Shown here one piece after another: positions 8,022-15,433 of a DNA stretch of 64,000 bases. The stretch covers positions 6,944,001 through 7,008,000 of the forward strand of contig NZ_JADOTY010000001.1 of assembly GCF_015751785.1 (NCBI RefSeq). Direction: 5' to 3'. The notes under the pieces were generated by a model. That model was not told the origin of the DNA and did no database searches. It was given only the letters and a program-made list of their open reading frames with translations. The stretch comes from Micromonospora vinacea. GTDB taxonomy: Bacteria; Actinomycetota; Actinomycetes; Mycobacteriales; Micromonosporaceae. Positions within the stretch are counted from its first letter, which is position 1. Each line of letters opens with the position of its first letter. The translations under genes were made by a program, and so were the position numbers.

Positions 8022-9434
8022 TCAGGAAGGATACTGCGGGTGGGAACGTCCTGCCGTGGTCGGTAAAACCAGCTCGTCCGTCCGGCCGATGTCGGCGAGC
8101 CCGATCGCGTCACCGAAGCGCCCCAGCGCCACCAACGCGGCACCGGTGGCGCCGATCTCCGGGTTGCGTTGATGCGACACCGGCCGCGGTGCGAGCGCGG
8201 TGGCGAAGGCCTGCCGCCACCACACCGAGGCGGCCACCGCACCGCCACCCAGCACCACGCCGACGGGTTTGTCGATGGTGGACTCCAGCACCCCGAGATC
8301 CCCGGCGACCAGCTCACACAGCCCCTGCATCAGCCCTGCCAGGATGTCGACCGAGGTGGTGCTGAAGCTCAGGCCCCGCACCTCACCGCTGCCCGCCGGC
8401 GCCAGCCCGGGCGCCCGGTCACCACCGAAGCGGGGGTTCGCCGGTCGGCCGCCGCCCGCCGGCACCAACGCCAGCGCCGCGTCCAGCTCGGCGCCCCGGG
8501 GCAACCGCAGCTCCCGGTCCGCCCAGGCGAAGAGGTTGCCGCCGTTGGCGTACGCAGCCCCGGTCACCACGTGGTCGTGGTCGACCCGGTAACGCCACAA
8601 CCGTTCGGGTAGGCGGGGCATCGGCTCGCCGGCCGGGATCCGCTGCATCAGCCGTACGGCCGCCGAGGTGCCCACTGTGACGGCGGCCCGGCTCGGGTCG
8701 ACGCAGCCCGAGCCGACGTTCGACGCCCCACCGTCGCCCACCGGCGGTGACCACCGGGCCTGCGCCAACTGCGGCCACCGACGCGCCAGGTCGACCCGCA
8801 GCCGGCCGTGCCAGTCCAGCTCACCCAGCGGCGGCAGCTCCGCCGGTCGCGCCTCGGCCAACGTCAACGCCTCCTCGTCCCAGCGCAGGGTGCGCAGGTC
8901 CAGCAGGCCGGTCCCGGAGGCCTGGGAGATCGACATGGGCGCCGTGTCGAGCAGCTCGCCCAGCACGTACTCGGGCAGACCGACGAACCGGGCGATCGGC
9001 GTGCCGGACTGCTCACGCAACCAGGGCAACCGCATCGACCAGTACGAGCGGTGCCACCAGCAGCCGGTGCGCTGGTGGAAGCCATCCGGGTCCGCCGGCC
9101 CGGCGGTGCGCCCGACCGGGGCGGGCCGGGTGTCCAACCAGGTGACCACCGGACCCAACGGGGCGCCGTCGCGGTCCAGCGGAAGCACCGAGTGCCACTG
9201 GGCGGAGACCGCCACCAGGCCGACGTCGTGCAGGTGCCCCGATTCGGCCAGCTCGTCCAGGCACTCGACCAGGCTCGCCAGATAGTCCCGACCGGACAGC
9301 GTGCCGGTGCCGTCATCACCGATGGCGAGGTCGACCTTGCGGCGGGCCAGGGCACCGGGCAGCGGCTGGGTGTCCGCGTCCAGCACCAGCCCGCGTACCG
9401 AGGAGGTGCCCAGGTCGAGCGCGAGAATGTTCAT
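8022..9434 (-). CDS. FGGY-family carbohydrate kinase (gluconokinase/xylulokinase-like)
   Basis: A 470-residue ATP-dependent sugar kinase of the FGGY family, cytoplasmic. The N-terminal phosphate-binding motif ILALDLGTSSVRGLVLD is intact, the second domain has TVGTSAAVR, and the C-terminal ATPase motif is VVLGGGAVAAS. The length is usual for the family. Motifs such as WLDTRP and the general order resemble gluconokinases, but substrate cannot be fixed by reading; xylulose, gluconate and similar sugars or polyols are all possible. It lies upstream of the sensor kinase on the same strand. Its 5' side faces the trp leader region 54 bp away, so the two promoters are back to back. Confidence 0.85.
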   Translation of the reverse strand: MNILALDLGTSSVRGLVLDADTQPLPGALARRKVDLAIGDDGTGTLSGRDYLASLVECLDELAESGHLHDVGLVAVSAQWHSVLPLDRDGAPLGPVVTWLDTRPAPVGRTAGPADPDGFHQRTGCWWHRSYWSMRLPWLREQSGTPIARFVGLPEYVLGELLDTAPMSISQASGTGLLDLRTLRWDEEALTLAEARPAELPPLGELDWHGRLRVDLARRWPQLAQARWSPPVGDGGASNVGSGCVDPSRAAVTVGTSAAVRLMQRIPAGEPMPRLPERLWRYRVDHDHVVTGAAYANGGNLFAWADRELRLPRGAELDAALALVPAGGGRPANPRFGGDRAPGLAPAGSGEVRGLSFSTTSVDILAGLMQGLCELVAGDLGVLESTIDKPVGVVLGGGAVAASVWWRQAFATALAPRPVSHQRNPEIGATGAALVALGRFGDAIGLADIGRTDELVLPTTAGRSHPQYPS

Positions 9435-9488
9435 CGCCGGTCAAGTTACCCCGTGCCAGCCGGCCGACGGGCGCGTAGGGTGGATCAC

Positions 9489-9548
9489 ATGCTCGCGCAA
9501 CTGACCAGTTGGTGGCCCGCCGACCCGGCGGCCATCCCCCGCGCGTAG
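9489..9548 (+). CDS. trpL: trp leader peptide (19 aa, tandem Trp codons)
   Basis: A short reading frame, MLAQLTSWWPADPAAIPRA, with two adjacent TGG codons, 90 bp upstream of the anthranilate synthase start. The sequence TAGGGT just before it could be a -10 element, which would make the leader message nearly leaderless. Ribosome stalling at WW when charged tRNA-Trp is scarce would let the downstream RNA refold. I recall trp attenuation being reported for a fused anthranilate synthase gene of Streptomyces venezuelae; this has the same layout. Confidence 0.8.
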   Translation: MLAQLTSWWPADPAAIPRA

Positions 9549-9560
9549 CTCCATCCACGC

Positions 9561-9616
9561 GGCCGCCATCGAGGCGGTCGCCGGATCTCCCGGCCGGAGG
9601 GCCGCCCGACGGCGGC
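9561..9616 (+). promoter_or_regulatory. trp attenuator hairpins
   Basis: GGCCGCC (9561-9567) can pair with GGCGGTC (9573-9579), and GCCGCC (9601-9606) pairs exactly with GGCGGC (9611-9616) just before the gene. The GGCGG at 9573-9577 can instead pair with the CCGCC at 9602-9606, giving mutually exclusive structures. There is no U-run, so the distal hairpin could act by termination or by hiding the ribosome site. Confidence 0.6.
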
Positions 9617-9638
9617 ACCCAGCCCGACGGAGACTCCG

Positions 9639-11561
9639 ATGACCCACCTGACCGACCTGCTCGCCGCCGTCGCCCGCGGCGTCGACCCCGGCCCCTTCGC
9701 GCTGCTGCGCCGCGAGGGCACTGACGAGCTGGACCTGTTCACCGGCCCTGTCGACACCGTCGAAGCGCTCGGCGACCTTCCGTTGCCGCCCGGCCCGCCC
9801 GGGGCGCGAACCCTGGCAGTGGTGCCGTACCGGCAGATCACCGAACGCGGCTTCGCCTGCGTCGACGACGGCGCCCCACTGGAGTTCCTCCACATCCGCG
9901 AGCACCAGCGGATCGCACTGGCCGACGCCCTCGCCGCGCTGCCCGACGAACCGGTCCACACCAGCGACGCCGGCTTCGACGTCAGCGACGAGGAGTACGC
10001 GCGAAACGTGCAGCAGGTGCTGTCCGAGGAGATCGGCCGCGGCGAGGGCGCGAACTTCGTCATCCACCGCGCCCTGCACGCCACAGTCCAGGGCCCGCCG
10101 CTGCGGGCCGCGCTGGCCGCGCTGCGCCGGCTGCTGATCGCCGAACGCGGCGCGTACTGGACGTTCGTGGTGCACACCGGCACCCGGACGCTGGTCGGCG
10201 CCAGCCCGGAGCGGCACGTCAGCGTCGACGACGGACTGGTGATGATGAACCCGATCAGCGGCACCTTCCGCTGCCCCGGTGGCGTCGCCGACCGGGCTGC
10301 CCTGCTGCGCTTCCTCACCGATGAGAAGGAGACCGAAGAGCTGTACATGGTGCTCGACGAGGAGCTGAAGATGATGGCCACCGTCGCCGAGCACGGTGGG
10401 CAGGTGATCGGGCCGTACCTGAAGGAGATGTCACACCTGGCGCACACCGAGTACCTGCTCGCCGGGCGGGGCACCCGCGACGTACGGGAGGTGCTGCGCG
10501 AGACGATGTTCGCACCCACCGTGACGGGCAGCCCGATCGAGAACGCCTGCCGGGTGATCGCCCGGCACGAGCGCCGGGGCCGGGGCTACTACGGGGGCGT
10601 GCTGGCGCTGCTCGGCCACGACGAGGCCGGCCGGCAGACGCTCGATGCCCCGATCCTGATCCGGACCGCCGAGATCTCCCCCACCGGGCGACTGCGGGTT
10701 CCGGTCGGCGCGACCCTGGTCCGGCACTCGACGGCGGCCGGCGAGGTGGCCGAGACGCACGCCAAGGCCGCCGGGGTGCTGGCCGCGCTCGGCCTCGGAC
10801 CGGCGGCGGCCGTCGGCGACCGCGGGCCGGTCGCGCGACTGGCCGACGACCCGGCGGTACGCGACGCGCTGGCCGCGCGCAACGCACCGCTGGCGCGGTT
10901 CTGGCTGGACCAGCGGTCACCGGACGCGCCCGGACTGCCCGGACTGGTCGGCCGCCGGGTGTTGATCGTGGACGCCGAGGACACCTTCACCGGAATGCTG
11001 GCCCACCAACTGGGCGCGTTGGGTCTCGCGGTGACCACCCGACCGTGGCACGCGAGCGGCCCGGTCGACGACTACGACCTGGTGGTCGCCGGTCCCGGGC
11101 CGGGCGACCCGGGCAGCGCGGACGAGCCGAAGATGCTGGCCCTGCGGAAGCTGCTGTCCGGGCTGCTCACCACCGGCCGTCCCACCCTCGCGGTCTGCCT
11201 CGGCCATCAGGTGCTCGCCGGGCTGCTGGGGCTGACGCTGCACCGCCGGGACGCTCCCTACCAGGGGTTGCAGCGGGAGGTGCCGCTGTTCGGCCGGACC
11301 CGCCGGGTCGGCTTCTACTCGACGTTCACCGCCCGCGCCGAGACCGACCGGCTGACCACCACGTACGGGCCGGTGGAGCTTGCCCGGGACCCGGGCGACG
11401 GCGCCGTGCACGCCCTGCGAGGACGCGGCTTCGCCGGGGTGCAGTTCCACGCGGAGTCGGTGCTCAGCCCGGACGGGCTCGCCGTGCTCAGTGAGCTGTT
11501 GACCGAGTTGCTGCCCGCGTCGCGCCCGGACGAGCTGTCCGCGACGCGCCCAGGCGCATAG
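9639..11561 (+). CDS. trpE: Fused anthranilate synthase (TrpE-TrpG type)
   Basis: A 640-residue fusion of chorismate-binding and glutamine amidotransferase domains. It converts chorismate and glutamine to anthranilate, the first step towards tryptophan or phenazine/anthranilate-derived products. Component I covers about 1-420 (chorismate-enzyme segments MNPISGTFR, DEELKMMA, FAPTVTGSPIENACRVI). The amidotransferase domain covers about 440-630, with the nucleophile Cys in LAVCLGHQVLAG and the His/Glu pair in VQFHAESVL. The N-terminus has GPFALLRREG in place of the LLES feedback motif of ordinary TrpE, as in PhzE-like fused enzymes. The Trp-codon leader argues for a tryptophan-responsive role. 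Stand-alone trp genes were not found in this window, so primary versus secondary metabolism cannot be decided here. Confidence 0.9.
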   Translation: MTHLTDLLAAVARGVDPGPFALLRREGTDELDLFTGPVDTVEALGDLPLPPGPPGARTLAVVPYRQITERGFACVDDGAPLEFLHIREHQRIALADALAALPDEPVHTSDAGFDVSDEEYARNVQQVLSEEIGRGEGANFVIHRALHATVQGPPLRAALAALRRLLIAERGAYWTFVVHTGTRTLVGASPERHVSVDDGLVMMNPISGTFRCPGGVADRAALLRFLTDEKETEELYMVLDEELKMMATVAEHGGQVIGPYLKEMSHLAHTEYLLAGRGTRDVREVLRETMFAPTVTGSPIENACRVIARHERRGRGYYGGVLALLGHDEAGRQTLDAPILIRTAEISPTGRLRVPVGATLVRHSTAAGEVAETHAKAAGVLAALGLGPAAAVGDRGPVARLADDPAVRDALAARNAPLARFWLDQRSPDAPGLPGLVGRRVLIVDAEDTFTGMLAHQLGALGLAVTTRPWHASGPVDDYDLVVAGPGPGDPGSADEPKMLALRKLLSGLLTTGRPTLAVCLGHQVLAGLLGLTLHRRDAPYQGLQREVPLFGRTRRVGFYSTFTARAETDRLTTTYGPVELARDPGDGAVHALRGRGFAGVQFHAESVLSPDGLAVLSELLTELLPASRPDELSATRPGA

Positions 11562-11590
11562 TCGCCTCGGCCCTGGGGTAGGGCTGGATG

Positions 11591-11637
11591 GACCGGTGGC
11601 GCGGCCGGGTCGAGAGCCCTCGCCCGCGCCACCGGTC
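11591..11637. terminator. Bidirectional terminator
   Basis: GACCGGTGGCGCGG (11591-11604) pairs perfectly with CCGCGCCACCGGTC (11624-11637), between the convergent anthranilate synthase and wrbA genes. Confidence 0.75.
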
Positions 11638-11655
11638 GCCCCGCCCGTCAACCGG

Positions 11656-12273
11656 TCAGCCGGCCAGGCCCGCCTTCAGCGCGGCACCCATCTGCACCGC
11701 GCGCCGGGCGGTGAGCGCGCAGGCCCCGAGCGCCACGGCGTCTGGGGCGATCTCCCCGTTGTTGCTGGTGTGCGAGGGGCCGTACGGGTTGCCGGCGATG
11801 AACTGGCTGGTGTCGGTGTAACCGGGGGTGACCACCACGCCGCCCCAGTGGTAGAAGACGTTGAACAGCGAGGTCAGCGTGGTCTCGTGACCCCCGTGCA
11901 CGGTCGCCGTCGAGGTGAAGGCGGAGTAGACCTTGTTGGCCAGCGCACCCTGGGCCCAGAGCGGGCCGGTGGTGTCGATGAACTGCTTCAGCTGTGCTGC
12001 GACCATGCCGTACCGGGTCGGCGCGCCGAGGATCACCACGTCGGCCCAGGCCAGGTCGTCGACCATCGCCTCGGGCACGTCCTGGGTCTCCAGGCGGTGC
12101 GCCTGCCAGCCGGAGTTGGAGCGGATCGCCTCGTCCGGCGCCAACTCGCGCACCTTGCGCAGGCGCACCTCGGCACCGGCGTCCCCGGCGGCCTCACACA
12201 CGGCCTGGGCCATCTGGTACGTGATGCCGGTGGCGCTGTAGTAGATCACCGCTACCTTGGTCTGGGCAGCCAT
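11656..12273 (-). CDS. wrbA: NAD(P)H:quinone oxidoreductase WrbA
   Basis: A 205-residue flavodoxin-like FMN enzyme that reduces quinones by two electrons, cytoplasmic, linked to oxidative stress. The phosphate-binding loop (YYSATGITYQMA), the motif LGAPTRYGMVAAQLKQF and STATVHGGHETT are diagnostic of the WrbA family, and the length is usual. It is transcribed alone, with a terminator after it. Confidence 0.92.
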   Translation of the reverse strand: MAAQTKVAVIYYSATGITYQMAQAVCEAAGDAGAEVRLRKVRELAPDEAIRSNSGWQAHRLETQDVPEAMVDDLAWADVVILGAPTRYGMVAAQLKQFIDTTGPLWAQGALANKVYSAFTSTATVHGGHETTLTSLFNVFYHWGGVVVTPGYTDTSQFIAGNPYGPSHTSNNGEIAPDAVALGACALTARRAVQMGAALKAGLAG

Positions 12274-12490
12274 CTGAGTGTCCCCTTTTCGTCTCGGATC
12301 AGCTCCCGCGACTACCCGCTGCGGACGCGCTCTAACGACAGCCCAGGCGCTCCCGGATACCGGTCCGCCGGCTCAAGTTTTCCGCAACTTCCCGGTCGTT
12401 CCGACCCGACGCCGCGCGCGGACCGCGATCCTGATGCCATCGGTGCCGGCGGGATCGAGCCGCCGCCCCGCACCGGGCACCTGAACGGGG

Positions 12491-12530
12491 GATCGCGCTC
12501 CGCCGGCAACGGCGCTGGCGTAGCGCGATC
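12491..12530 (-). terminator. Terminator after DUF3037
   Basis: GATCGCGCT (12491-12499) pairs with AGCGCGATC (12522-12530), starting 36 bp after the DUF3037 stop. The remaining 12274-12490 interval shows no gene and carries the wrbA promoter side. Confidence 0.5.
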
Positions 12531-12565
12531 AGGGGACGATAACCGCTTCCGCGCCCCGCCTCGGC

Positions 12566-12934
12566 TCAGCGGACCAGGGCCGCCATCAGCCGGTCCAGTT
12601 CGGCCGCCGGGTCGACGGTGAGACCGGTGTGCACCGGCCCCGTCTGGATCATCGTGCTACGCGGCGCGGCCAGCCAGTGGAACCGCTCACCGAGCCGCAT
12701 CCGGGTCGCCGGCCCGTCACCGGAGCAGGTCCGGTCCCAGGAGTCGAGCACCGCGGCCACCGCGGGCAGGTCGACGTCGGGCGCCAGCGCGCGAACCCGG
12801 TCGGCGTCCAGGTGCGTCCGCGCGGCCAGGAAGTCGCGCTGCTGGCAGTAGAGCAACACCCCGACGTTGATCTGCTCCCCGCGCTCGATGCGGGGCACGA
12901 GCCGGATCAGCGCGTACTCGAAGGGTTGCCTCAT
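12566..12934 (-). CDS. DUF3037 protein, partner of the HipA-like kinase
   Basis: A 122-residue DUF3037 protein. The start RQPFEYALIRLVPRIERGE and the segment NVGVLLYCQQ are typical. Its ATG (complement of 12932-12934) overlaps the upstream kinase stop in an ATGA arrangement, so both are translated together. DUF3037 genes recur directly after HipA-family kinases in many genomes; whether the pair is a toxin-antitoxin system is not established. The protein may regulate the kinase, but this is inference from the constant pairing. Confidence 0.85.
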   Translation of the reverse strand: MRQPFEYALIRLVPRIERGEQINVGVLLYCQQRDFLAARTHLDADRVRALAPDVDLPAVAAVLDSWDRTCSGDGPATRMRLGERFHWLAAPRSTMIQTGPVHTGLTVDPAAELDRLMAALVR

Positions 12935-13746
12935 GCCCCGCTCCCCGATGGCAGCCAGTCGGCCGTGCGGGCGACCCGGCGGGACAGGTGATCCAGGTAC
13001 GCGCCGCGCGCCGCGTCGGCCGTCTCGAAGTCGGCGGCGGTCAACCACTCCCCCGGCACCAGGGCCAACACCTCGGTGAGCAGCTCCGGGGTGACCTGGG
13101 GGGCCAGCGCGGCGTCGGCCTCGGCCAGCCGCGACGCGTACGGCGCCAGCACGTGGTCCTCCGCGCGGTAGGCGCGGTGCACGGCGGCCTCGGCGCGCGG
13201 CCAGTTGTGGTGGAAGTACAGCGAGGCGCCGTGGTCGATCAGCCACAGCTCCCGGTGCCAGACGAGCAGGTTCGGATTGCGCCAACTCCGGTCGACGTTC
13301 TCCACGAACGCGTCGAACCAGAGCACCCGGGAGGCCAGCGCCGAATCGACGGGGTGCGCCACCGGGTCGAAGCCCAACGCCCCGGGCAGGAAGTCCATCC
13401 CGAGGTTGGCGCCGCCGCTGCTGCGCAGCAGCTCCTGCACCTCCTGGTCGGGCTCGGCCCGCCCGATCACCGGGTCGACGTCGAGGACGACCAACGGCGG
13501 CACCCGCAACCCCAGCCGGCGGGCCAGCTCACCGCAGATCACCTCGGCGATCAGCGCCTTGGGCCCCTGCCCGGCGCCGCGGAACTTCGCCACGTAGGTG
13601 CCCAGGTCGTCGGCCTCCACCACGCCAGGCAGCGACCCACCCTCGCGCAGTGGGGTGACGTAGCGGATCGCGGTGACCTGGCGGAGCACGCCGCCCACCC
13701 TACTGTGGCCGGCCGGGACGGGTGGCGGGCCGGCCCGGACCGGCAC
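12931..13746 (-). CDS. HipA-like serine/threonine kinase
   Basis: A HipA-family kinase of up to 271 residues. The ATP-binding Lys is in YVAKFRGAGQGPKAL, the catalytic loop is ENVDRSWRNPNLL (Asp and Asn in place), and the metal-binding step is LIDHGASLYF. Active-site residues therefore look intact. The N-terminal HipA subdomain and the HTH antitoxin HipB are absent: this is the short, stand-alone type that pairs with DUF3037. The true start may be an internal GTG near VLRQVTAIRYV, since the first 20 residues look like untranslated leader. Classical HipA phosphorylates glutamyl-tRNA synthetase; the target here is unknown. Confidence 0.82.
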   Translation of the reverse strand: MPVRAGPPPVPAGHSRVGGVLRQVTAIRYVTPLREGGSLPGVVEADDLGTYVAKFRGAGQGPKALIAEVICGELARRLGLRVPPLVVLDVDPVIGRAEPDQEVQELLRSSGGANLGMDFLPGALGFDPVAHPVDSALASRVLWFDAFVENVDRSWRNPNLLVWHRELWLIDHGASLYFHHNWPRAEAAVHRAYRAEDHVLAPYASRLAEADAALAPQVTPELLTEVLALVPGEWLTAADFETADAARGAYLDHLSRRVARTADWLPSGSGA

Positions 13747-13753
13747 GCGCGGG

Positions 13754-14146
13754 TCAGTCGAGCTTGTCGCGCAGATTGTCGACCTGGGTCTGCAGGCGGT
13801 CCACCGCGTTCTCGTTGTTGACGAACGTGGTGATCCCCGCGGCCAGACCGAGCCCGATCAGCACGGCCAGGATGCTGAGCACCAGGCCGCCGATGGACAC
13901 GCCACGACCGGTCACCCCGGGTCGGCGGGCCATCTTGAGCCCGACGATGCCGAGGATGATCCCGATGATGCCGAGCACCAACCCCAGCCAGGCGAGGATC
14001 GCTGTCAACACACTGAACAGCGCGGCCACTCCGAACACCAGGGCGAAGGTCGCCGCGGCGCTCGTCTTCGCGCGGGCGCCCCCCCGATGGCCGCGGGACC
14101 CAGCCGTTACGCCGGCGCCCCGCGCCGGCTCGCTTGCGGCAGTCAT
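13754..14146 (-). CDS. DUF4190-type small membrane protein
   Basis: A 130-residue protein with a polar, Ala/Gly-rich N-terminus, then two hydrophobic helices (roughly ALVFGVAALFSVLTAILAWL and a second near VSIGGLVLSILAVLIGL), and a short coiled C-terminus. The pattern LGIIGIILGIVGLKMARR between the helices is the DUF4190 signature. Start chosen at the ATG giving MTAASEPARG, which follows an AGGGAAT-like site. Function unknown. It sits 7 bp after the HipA-like gene on the same strand, upstream in transcription order. Confidence 0.75.
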   Translation of the reverse strand: MTAASEPARGAGVTAGSRGHRGGARAKTSAAATFALVFGVAALFSVLTAILAWLGLVLGIIGIILGIVGLKMARRPGVTGRGVSIGGLVLSILAVLIGLGLAAGITTFVNNENAVDRLQTQVDNLRDKLD

Positions 14147-14313
14147 GAGATTCCCTTCCGTACGCGCGGCGCGCGCACTTCCGGCGAGCCGCATTCCCCC
14201 CGCGACCGCCGTTACGCCTCCCACCAGCAGGAGTGTCGGTGGTCGGCCCTAGGCTGGCCGCCCGGCCACCAAACCGGCCTCGCTGGCCGCCCGGCCCCGA
14301 AAAGGAGCGCCCG

Positions 14314-15423
14314 ATGCCTGTCGACCTCAGCGCAGCCGACGCGCTGGCGCTGCGGATGGCCAGCCTGCTGCTGCGCCCACACCCGAGCACCCGACCCGGC
14401 TCCGTGGCCGAGGTGGTCGAGTGGTTCGGCGCGATGCAGGCACAGGACCTGGCCAGCGGTTTGTGGTCGCTGGGCGCCCGGCTGCCCGGCTTCGGTGTCG
14501 CCGACGTGCAGGCGGCGTTGGAGCGGCGGGAGGCGCTGCGCACCTGGCCGATGCGGGGCACCGTGCACCTCGTCCCGCCCGCCGACGCCCGCTGGATGCT
14601 GGAGCTGACCGGCGTACGATCGCTGGCCGGCGTGGCGACCCGGCGGGCGCAGCTCGGGCTCACCGAGGCCGACGCGGACCGGGCGGTGGACGTCCTCGGC
14701 GCCGCGCTGGCCGGCGGCGGTCGGCTCACCCGCGCGCAGTGCCTGGCGACCCTGCGGGCGGCCGGCCTGGGCACCGACGGGCAGCGTGGTTACCACCTGT
14801 TGTGGTATGCGAGCGTTCGCGGCGTGACCTGCGTGGCGCCGAACATCGGCACCGAGCAGACCTTCGCCCTGCTCGACGAGTGGGCGCCCACACCGCACCG
14901 GCTGGAGCGGGACGAGGCGCTGGCCCTGCTCGCCCACCGCTACGTGCGCGGGCACGGCCCGGTCACCGACCGCGAGTTCGCCGGCTGGAGCGGCCTCACC
15001 GTCACCGACGCCCGGCGCGGCCTGGCCGCCGCCGACGACGCGCTGAGCACGGTACGGGTCGACGGCACACCGATGTACGTCGACGCGGCGCTGGCTGACG
15101 CGCCGCGCACCGCGCCGGACGACATGCTGGCGCTGCCCGGCTTCGACGAGTACCTGCTCGGCTTCCGGGACCGCACGTTGATGCTCGACCCCGCCCACCA
15201 GGCGGCAGTGGTGCCGGGCAACAACGGCATCTTCCAGGCCACAGTGGTCCGCGCCGGCCGGGTGGTGGGCGTGTGGAAGCGTCGGATCGGCCGCACCGCG
15301 GTGACCGTGACGATCCAGCCGCTCACGACGCTCGACGTCACGGCGCGGGCCCGGGTGGAGCGGGCGCTCGGGCGCTACGCCGACTTCCTCGGGCTGCCGG
15401 CCCGCTTCGACTGGCTGACCTGA
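14314..15423 (+). CDS. AlkZ-like (HTH_42 superfamily) DNA glycosylase
   Basis: A 369-residue winged-helix protein of the HTH_42 (DUF1006) superfamily, which includes the crosslink-unhooking DNA glycosylases AlkZ and YcaQ. The catalytic region reads FGAMQAQDLASGLWSL. Gln42 and Gln44 form the Q-x-Q motif of the AlkZ branch, not the Q-x-D of YcaQ. Later landmarks include GTVHLVPP, GLPGFDEYLLGFRDR-like segments (LPGFDEYLLGF) and PGNNGIF. Start ATG at 14314 follows AAAGGAGC. AlkZ gives azinomycin producers self-resistance; a relative outside a biosynthetic cluster could repair alkylated bases or crosslinks. The glycosylase role is inferred from superfamily and motif. Confidence 0.8.
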   Translation: MPVDLSAADALALRMASLLLRPHPSTRPGSVAEVVEWFGAMQAQDLASGLWSLGARLPGFGVADVQAALERREALRTWPMRGTVHLVPPADARWMLELTGVRSLAGVATRRAQLGLTEADADRAVDVLGAALAGGGRLTRAQCLATLRAAGLGTDGQRGYHLLWYASVRGVTCVAPNIGTEQTFALLDEWAPTPHRLERDEALALLAHRYVRGHGPVTDREFAGWSGLTVTDARRGLAAADDALSTVRVDGTPMYVDAALADAPRTAPDDMLALPGFDEYLLGFRDRTLMLDPAHQAAVVPGNNGIFQATVVRAGRVVGVWKRRIGRTAVTVTIQPLTTLDVTARARVERALGRYADFLGLPARFDWLT

Positions 15424-15433
15424 CCCGGCCGCG

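Noticed and set aside
5409..8066. An 885-codon plus-strand frame opposite the sensor kinase
   Set aside because: Shadow of the histidine kinase gene; Arg/His/Gln-rich without any recognisable domain.
13551..14774. A 407-codon minus-strand frame across the HipA-like and DUF4190 region
   Set aside because: It overlaps two better-supported genes in another frame and has Pro/Arg/Ser shadow composition.
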